From an uncultured Pseudomonadota bacterium (GTDB lineage: Bacteria; Lernaellota; Lernaellaia; Lernaellales; Lernaellaceae): DNA of 7,120 bases. Location of the stretch: positions 1 through 7,120 of the forward strand of contig CALBTQ010000240.1 in the NCBI GenBank assembly GCA_937967875.1. The letters run 5' to 3'. The number at the start of each line of letters is the position of its first letter. Position 1 is the first letter of the stretch. This document shows positions 5,380-7,120 of the stretch, piece by piece. A program made the translations under genes and the position numbers. Under the pieces are notes generated by a model. That model saw nothing but the letters and a program-made list of their open reading frames with translations, was not told the origin of the DNA and ran no database searches.

Positions 5380-6306
5380 TCAACCGCGCGGAATGGCCAG
5401 CATGCGGTCGAGCGAGGTTTTCGCGCGCAAGCGGATCGCCTCGGGCACGCTGATGGTGTACTCGTCGGGATGCTCCAGGGCGTGCTTCACGTCGGCCAGC
5501 GTGGTTTTCTTCATGTCCTCGCAGACCAGCGCGTTTTCGTCGATGACGATGTATTCGATTTGCGGATTGGCCTGACGCAACGGCCAGAGCATGCCCTTTT
5601 CCGTGCCGATCAACGCGCGGCGGGCATCGGTGGTTTTCACCCAGTCGAGCATGCCCGAGGTCGAGGCGACCACGTCGGCCAGGGCGGTGACTTCGGGCCG
5701 GCATTCGGGATGCACGACCACCGGAGCGTCGGGGTAGCGCTCTTTCATCGCGCGCACGCGCTCGGCGCTCAAGCGGTGATGCGCGGGGCAGTAGCCGTCC
5801 CACCAGGTCACGCGCTTGGATGTGTGCGCGGCCACCCACTGGGCGAGGTTCTGGTCGGGGACGAAGAAGATTTCGTCGGTGTCGACGAACTCGGCGACGC
5901 GCCCGGCGTTGGCGCTGGTGCAACAGATATCGGATTCGGCTTTGACCGCGGCGGTCGAGTTGACGTAGGTGACCACGGTGGCCGCCGGGCCGAGCTCGGC
6001 CTTTTTGGCGATGAGCTGCGCCGCGTCGATCATCTCGGCCATCGGACAGCCGGCGTCCAGGCGCGGCAGAATCACGCGTTTGTGCGGCGAGAGAATTGCA
6101 GCCGATTCGGCCATGAAGTGCACGCCGCAAAAGAGGATCAAGTCGGCGTCGGTGCGTGCGGCGGCCAGCGACAGGCCGAGCGAATCGCCCGTCAGATCGG
6201 CATGGGCCTGGATTTCCTCGTTTTGGTAATTGTGAGCGAGCCAGATGCCGTTATGTCGTGTGAGCAGGTCCTTGATTTCGGCGACCAGCTCAGGGTGCTG
6301 CACCAT
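5380..6306 (-). CDS. nadA: Quinolinate synthase NadA
   Basis: NadA condenses iminoaspartate with dihydroxyacetone phosphate to make quinolinate, the pyridine precursor of NAD, using a 4Fe-4S cluster in the cytosol. The 308-residue protein matches the short form of the family (about 300 residues, as in Thermotoga). Cluster ligands expected from the family are visible as C87 (DAGCPM), C173 (GYCPAH) and C262 (VCEDMK). Active-site residues include H24 and Y26 in HNYQ, Y114 and N116 in YVNS, H176, and H199 with E201 in HPEC. ICCTSAN (127-133) and FFVPDQNLAQWVA (147-159) are also typical. The ATG has AGGAGA eight bases upstream (6315-6320). The gene start overlaps the end of the upstream membrane protein gene by 17 bases, suggesting translational coupling. 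No nadB or nadC is in the window. Confidence 0.97.
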   Translation of the reverse strand: MVQHPELVAEIKDLLTRHNGIWLAHNYQNEEIQAHADLTGDSLGLSLAAARTDADLILFCGVHFMAESAAILSPHKRVILPRLDAGCPMAEMIDAAQLIAKKAELGPAATVVTYVNSTAAVKAESDICCTSANAGRVAEFVDTDEIFFVPDQNLAQWVAAHTSKRVTWWDGYCPAHHRLSAERVRAMKERYPDAPVVVHPECRPEVTALADVVASTSGMLDWVKTTDARRALIGTEKGMLWPLRQANPQIEYIVIDENALVCEDMKKTTLADVKHALEHPDEYTISVPEAIRLRAKTSLDRMLAIPRG

Positions 6307-6763
6307 GCGTCGTTTCTCCTGCGGGCTCGGGAGCCGGTTCGGGCGCCGGTTCGGGCGGCGGCGCGGGCGCTTCCGGCATTGGCACCTTCACGTCTTCGGT
6401 TTGCTCGGGGAGTTCCAGATCGGGCAGACGATCGCGGGTTTCGATCAGCCGCACGACCTTTTCGCCGAGCCAGCCGACGACCGTCGGGCGCAACTGCGGG
6501 AAGGACGTGTAGGCCAATGCCAGCAACAGCGTGGTGATGACCAGCGCGATCACCAGGCCGACCAGGCCGGGGCCGCGCTTGTTTTCCTTCATGCGCAGCA
6601 CGCGGATACAGATCGGATCGGTGATCATGCGCACGGCGATGTTGATGCCGGCGAACAACAGCACGATCAGAACGACCAGGAAAATCTGCAGCAGGTAATA
6701 CGGCAGATTCGGAAAAAAATCGTTCTTAAAAAAGGCCAACCCGTTGGCAATGGCTTCTTTCAT
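6290..6763 (-). CDS. Small two-helix membrane protein with Pro/Glu-rich tail
   Basis: This is a 157-residue protein of unknown function. Two hydrophobic segments, about residues 22-45 and 64-86, predict membrane helices joined by a short basic loop (RVLRMKENKRG, 54-64). That loop is probably cytosolic, which would also place both termini outside the cytoplasm. The C-terminal third is soluble and ends in a low-complexity PEPA tract repeated three times (137-148) plus a short polar end. The ATG has GAGGGG four bases upstream (6768-6773 in plus coordinates). Its last 17 bases overlap the start of nadA, so the two genes form an operon behind the promoter at 6796-6824. Pro/Glu-rich tails can span the periplasm or act as spacers, but no family is recognised and nothing links it mechanistically to NAD synthesis. 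Confidence 0.8.
   Translation of the reverse strand: MKEAIANGLAFFKNDFFPNLPYYLLQIFLVVLIVLLFAGINIAVRMITDPICIRVLRMKENKRGPGLVGLVIALVITTLLLALAYTSFPQLRPTVVGWLGEKVVRLIETRDRLPDLELPEQTEDVKVPMPEAPAPPPEPAPEPAPEPAGETTHGAAP
6315..6320 (-). promoter_or_regulatory. nadA ribosome binding site inside the upstream gene
   Basis: Read on the minus strand this is AGGAGA, eight bases before the nadA ATG. It lies within the last codons of the membrane protein gene, next to the PEPA repeat, so ribosomes finishing that gene would pass over it. This supports the chosen nadA start and a coupled arrangement. Confidence 0.65.
6324..6359. repeat. Three 12-base tandem repeats encoding PEPA units
   Basis: Plus-strand units are GGCTCGGGAGCC (6324-6335), GGTTCGGGCGCC (6336-6347) and GGTTCGGGCGGC (6348-6359). 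They encode the PEPA repeats of the membrane protein in reverse. The 12-base period keeps the reading frame when unit number changes. Confidence 0.8.
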
Positions 6764-6795
6764 CCCACCCCTCGCCGCTTGTTCGATGTGTGCCG

Positions 6796-6824
6796 ATCCT
6801 AACAGCCCGCCCGCACGGAGGCAA
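6796..6824 (-). promoter_or_regulatory. Sigma70-like promoter for the membrane protein-nadA operon
   Basis: On the minus strand, TTGCCT (plus 6819-6824) and TAGGAT (plus 6796-6801) are separated by exactly 17 bases. Each matches its consensus at four of six positions. Transcription would start about 25 bases before the ATG at 6763. No operator is evident, and a NAD-responsive regulator site was not recognised. Confidence 0.45.
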
Positions 6825-6927
6825 GCAGAGTTCTGTTCCCTTGGGCGATAGCCGAAGGCGTGTTGCGGGCTTTCCCGGCGCTCACGAGAATGTCGATTTC
6901 CTTGTTTTGCGAGAGAGTGCGTCTGCC

Positions 6928-6941
6928 GCCCCTAACGGGGC
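6928..6941 (-). repeat. Isolated hairpin 1 module of the two-hairpin repeat
   Basis: GCCCC (6928-6932) and GGGGC (6937-6941) flank a 4-base loop. With its flank, the minus strand reads as an AGCCCC...GGGGCGGCAGA module, matching the hairpin 1 unit and its tail in the full copies. No hairpin 2 follows it on the minus strand, so it appears to be a partial copy. The stretch from 6825 to 6921 shows no gene or clear feature. Confidence 0.65.
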
Positions 6942-6963
6942 TTGGGGGAAATTTGGCTTTTTT

Positions 6964-7011
6964 ACCCGGGGCTCACGCCCCGGGCTACAAATCTATCGCC
7001 TCTGGCGAGGC
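6964..7011 (-). repeat. Two-hairpin intergenic repeat, copy C (inverted)
   Basis: On the minus strand this copy has the same order as copies A and B. Hairpin 1 is GCCTC with GAGGC (plus 6998-7011), and hairpin 2 is CCCGGGGC, GTGA, GCCCCGGG (plus 6965-6984). Hairpin 1 carries a compensated base-pair change relative to the other copies (T-A in place of C-G). Hairpin 2 has C-G where copy A has T-A. The open frames running across this region are translations of the repeat and not genes. Confidence 0.8.
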
Positions 7012-7065
7012 TTTAGGACAAACAATCCCAGTTAAAAAAATTTTCGCAAAATGGGCTGAATATGT

Positions 7066-7112
7066 AGCCCCAACGGGGCGGCAGACGGTAGCCCGGGGCG
7101 TGAGCCCCGGGT
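7066..7112 (+). repeat. Two-hairpin intergenic repeat, copy D
   Basis: Hairpin 1 is GCCCC (7067-7071) with GGGGC (7075-7079). Hairpin 2 is CCCGGGGC (7092-7099) with GCCCCGGG (7104-7111) across GTGA (7100-7103). Its linker, GGCAGACGGTAG, matches copies A and B closely. It lies in opposite orientation to copy C, 54 bases away, next to the window edge. The 357 bases from 6764 to 7120 hold the nadA operon promoter and these repeats, with no gene. Confidence 0.85.
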
Positions 7113-7120
7113 TGTGAATA

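Noticed and set aside
5470..6537. A 355-residue plus-strand frame opposite nadA
   Set aside because: nadA on the minus strand is unambiguous from its cluster ligands and active-site motifs. The opposite frame is a His/Gly/Val-rich shadow.
6830..6895. Possible degenerate remnants of the two-hairpin repeat (GGGCGATAG near 6845, CGGCGCTCACG near 6880)
   Set aside because: The matches are short and the stems do not form, so chance similarity cannot be excluded.
6790..7117. Two open frames across the downstream repeat region
   Set aside because: Their sequences are translations of the palindromic repeats, with typical GSRPGLQ/GAHAPGYKS strings and no ribosome binding site.

Overview
The window is GC-rich bacterial DNA with seven complete protein-coding genes and three repeat-bearing intergenic stretches. 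I see no rRNA, tRNA, transposase, phage gene or CRISPR array. The organism cannot be named from this sequence. A lipoprotein with a run of aspartates after its lipobox cysteine, GTAGCCCGGGG-type palindromic repeats, a GGATGAC/GTCATNCCCGC REP-like repeat and two Fe-S cluster proteins (one a tandem radical SAM enzyme) would suit an uncultured deltaproteobacterium-like or candidate-phylum lineage, possibly anaerobic or microaerobic. That placement is a low-confidence inference.

Layout. Bases 1-124 hold two tandem copies of a two-hairpin repeat. Bases 210-824 (+) encode a small class I O-methyltransferase. After 65 bases, 890-3664 (+) encodes a 924-residue protein with two complete radical SAM/SPASM-like halves. 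Bases 3665-3993 are non-coding and hold a multi-arm palindromic element and a REP-like palindrome. Bases 3994-5364 (+) carry three small genes in a row: a tandem ACT-domain protein, a membrane-anchored PH-like protein and a disulfide-rich lipoprotein. They converge, 15 bases apart, on a minus-strand pair: nadA (6306-5380) preceded by and overlapping a two-helix membrane protein gene (6763-6290). This pair has a recognisable sigma70-like promoter at 6796-6824. Bases 6825-7120 hold further copies of the two-hairpin repeat in both orientations.

How the genes may work together. The only firmly assigned metabolic step is quinolinate synthase (NadA) in NAD biosynthesis. The methyltransferase and double radical SAM enzyme are probably co-transcribed and may act in one modification pathway, but no precursor peptide, transporter or second biosynthetic gene is visible to name a substrate. 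The ACT, PH-like and lipoprotein genes look like a small housekeeping or envelope group of unknown purpose.

The most notable observations are the internally duplicated radical SAM protein, with four predicted Fe-S sites, and the dispersed two-hairpin repeat. In the repeat, stem bases covary between copies (T-A, T-G, C-G) while a GTGA loop is invariant, as expected for an RNA structure capped by a GNRA tetraloop.
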